DNA of 7,160 nucleotides from Pseudomonadota bacterium (GTDB lineage Bacteria; Myxococcota_A; Polyangia; Polyangiales; Polyangiaceae). The translations under genes and the position numbers were made by a program. Below, in pieces: positions 5,748 to 7,160 of the stretch (position 1 is the stretch's first letter; every line of letters begins with the position of its first letter). The notes under the pieces were generated by a model. The model was given only the letters and a program-made list of their open reading frames with translations. It did no database searches and was not told where the DNA came from. The stretch is from NCBI GenBank assembly GCA_023411445.1, contig JAEYOT010000047.1, positions 1-7,160 of the forward strand. The letters are read 5' to 3'.

Positions 5748-5949
5748 CGAAGTGCGACATAGCCCTCCGCTTCGTGCAACAAGCGGGCCCGACTTCCTGC
5801 GTCCGATCGCGCGCCGATAGCGAGCCGGTGCGACGCGACTTCGCGCCCGCGCTAGCTCAGATTCGTCTCGCACGCGGCGTTTCGCCACGCCTTTGCGACC
5901 CGCTCTGGCGCGCTACCTAGAAAATTCCCTGACTTCTCGATGAGTTTGG

Positions 5950-5965
5950 CGGCACAGCGCTTGCT
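5950..5965 (+). promoter_or_regulatory. Sigma-54-like -24/-12 element upstream of glgX
   Basis: The 16 bases CGGCACAGCGCTTGCT match the TGGCACG-N4-TTGCW consensus at every fixed position except the first T (here C) and the G after CAC (here A). The invariant GG (5951-5952) and GC (5963-5964) are ten bases apart, as required. Transcription would start around 5976, four or five bases before ATG 5981, giving an almost leaderless mRNA; this agrees with the lack of a Shine-Dalgarno but is unusual for sigma-54 promoters. No enhancer site or activator gene is visible in the window. Confidence 0.3.
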
Positions 5966-5980
5966 CACGAGCGCCGGACG

Positions 5981-7160
<1,180 letters not shown>

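Larger units (their letters stand above)
5730..5980. other. 251-base non-coding gap upstream of glgX
   Basis: No gene is supported here: open frames in this stretch are shadows running out of the VTT gene and have no family-like sequence. It holds the hairpin at 5730-5747, a long-range inverted repeat (GGCGCGAAGT at 5744-5753 against ACTTCGCGCC at 5838-5847) of unclear meaning, a short AT patch (CTAGAAAATTC near 5917-5927) and a sigma-54-like element at 5950-5965. TTGCGA (5893-5898) followed by TAGAAA (5918-5923) could be a poor sigma-70 pair but the 19-base spacing is too long. Confidence 0.5.

Noticed and set aside
5744..5847. 10-base inverted repeat (5744-5753 and 5838-5847) as ends of a mobile element
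   Set aside because: The 84-base interior encodes nothing, no flanking target duplication is seen, and the GC-rich arms could arise by chance.
5853..5860. TAGCTCAG, resembling a tRNA D-arm
   Set aside because: No T-arm (GGTTCGA-like) at the right distance, no acceptor stem pairing and no anticodon arm could be found.
5609..5920. Plus-strand open frame across the VTT end and the gap before glgX
   Set aside because: Its first part is an out-of-frame shadow of the VTT gene and the rest has no family-like or biased coding character.

Overview
The window reads as a GC-rich, gene-dense bacterial chromosome segment with a complete codon-biased gene set, frequent GTG/TTG start options and almost no intergenic space. 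Gene content, codon usage and a possible sigma-54 site suggest a proteobacterium-like organism, perhaps a myxobacterium (Polyangia). That placement is inference, since no rRNA or marker phylogeny is available here. No mobile element, CRISPR array, tRNA or phage gene was found.

Layout. A DoxX-type membrane protein (minus strand, cut by the left edge) is divergent from a secreted, sphingomyelinase-like EEP hydrolase (plus), across the only AT-richer regulatory gap (350-494). Then comes a tract with essentially no spacers: the EEP gene overlaps tail-to-tail with a YegS/DgkB-like lipid kinase (minus). That kinase is head-to-head with surE (plus), which ends one base from a two-HKD phospholipase D family gene (minus). 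The PLD gene overlaps the end of a second, cytosolic EEP gene (minus), which is head-to-head with a VTT-domain (DedA/TVP38/YqaA-like) membrane protein gene (plus) interrupted by one in-frame TAA. After a 251-base gap, the window ends inside glgX (plus), a glycogen debranching enzyme with its GH13 catalytic residues intact.

How the genes may work together. Four or five genes point to membrane lipid or phosphoester turnover: two EEP-fold phosphodiesterases, a diacylglycerol/sphingoid-type lipid kinase, a phospholipase D/cardiolipin-synthase-like enzyme and a VTT membrane protein. The EEP-PLD pair recalls E. coli ybhP-clsB, and PLD and VTT domains occur fused in one polypeptide in some bacteria. 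EEP2, PLD and VTT are therefore probably one functional module, here split over two strands and with a damaged VTT member. SurE (nucleotide phosphatase) and GlgX (glycogen breakdown) are housekeeping neighbours with no evident mechanistic tie.

Main points for a second look: the single nonsense codon in the VTT gene, the gapless alternating-strand packing, the 16-base EEP2/PLD overlap with a strong Shine-Dalgarno, the sigma-54-like element just upstream of glgX, and the inverted repeats upstream of the DoxX gene.
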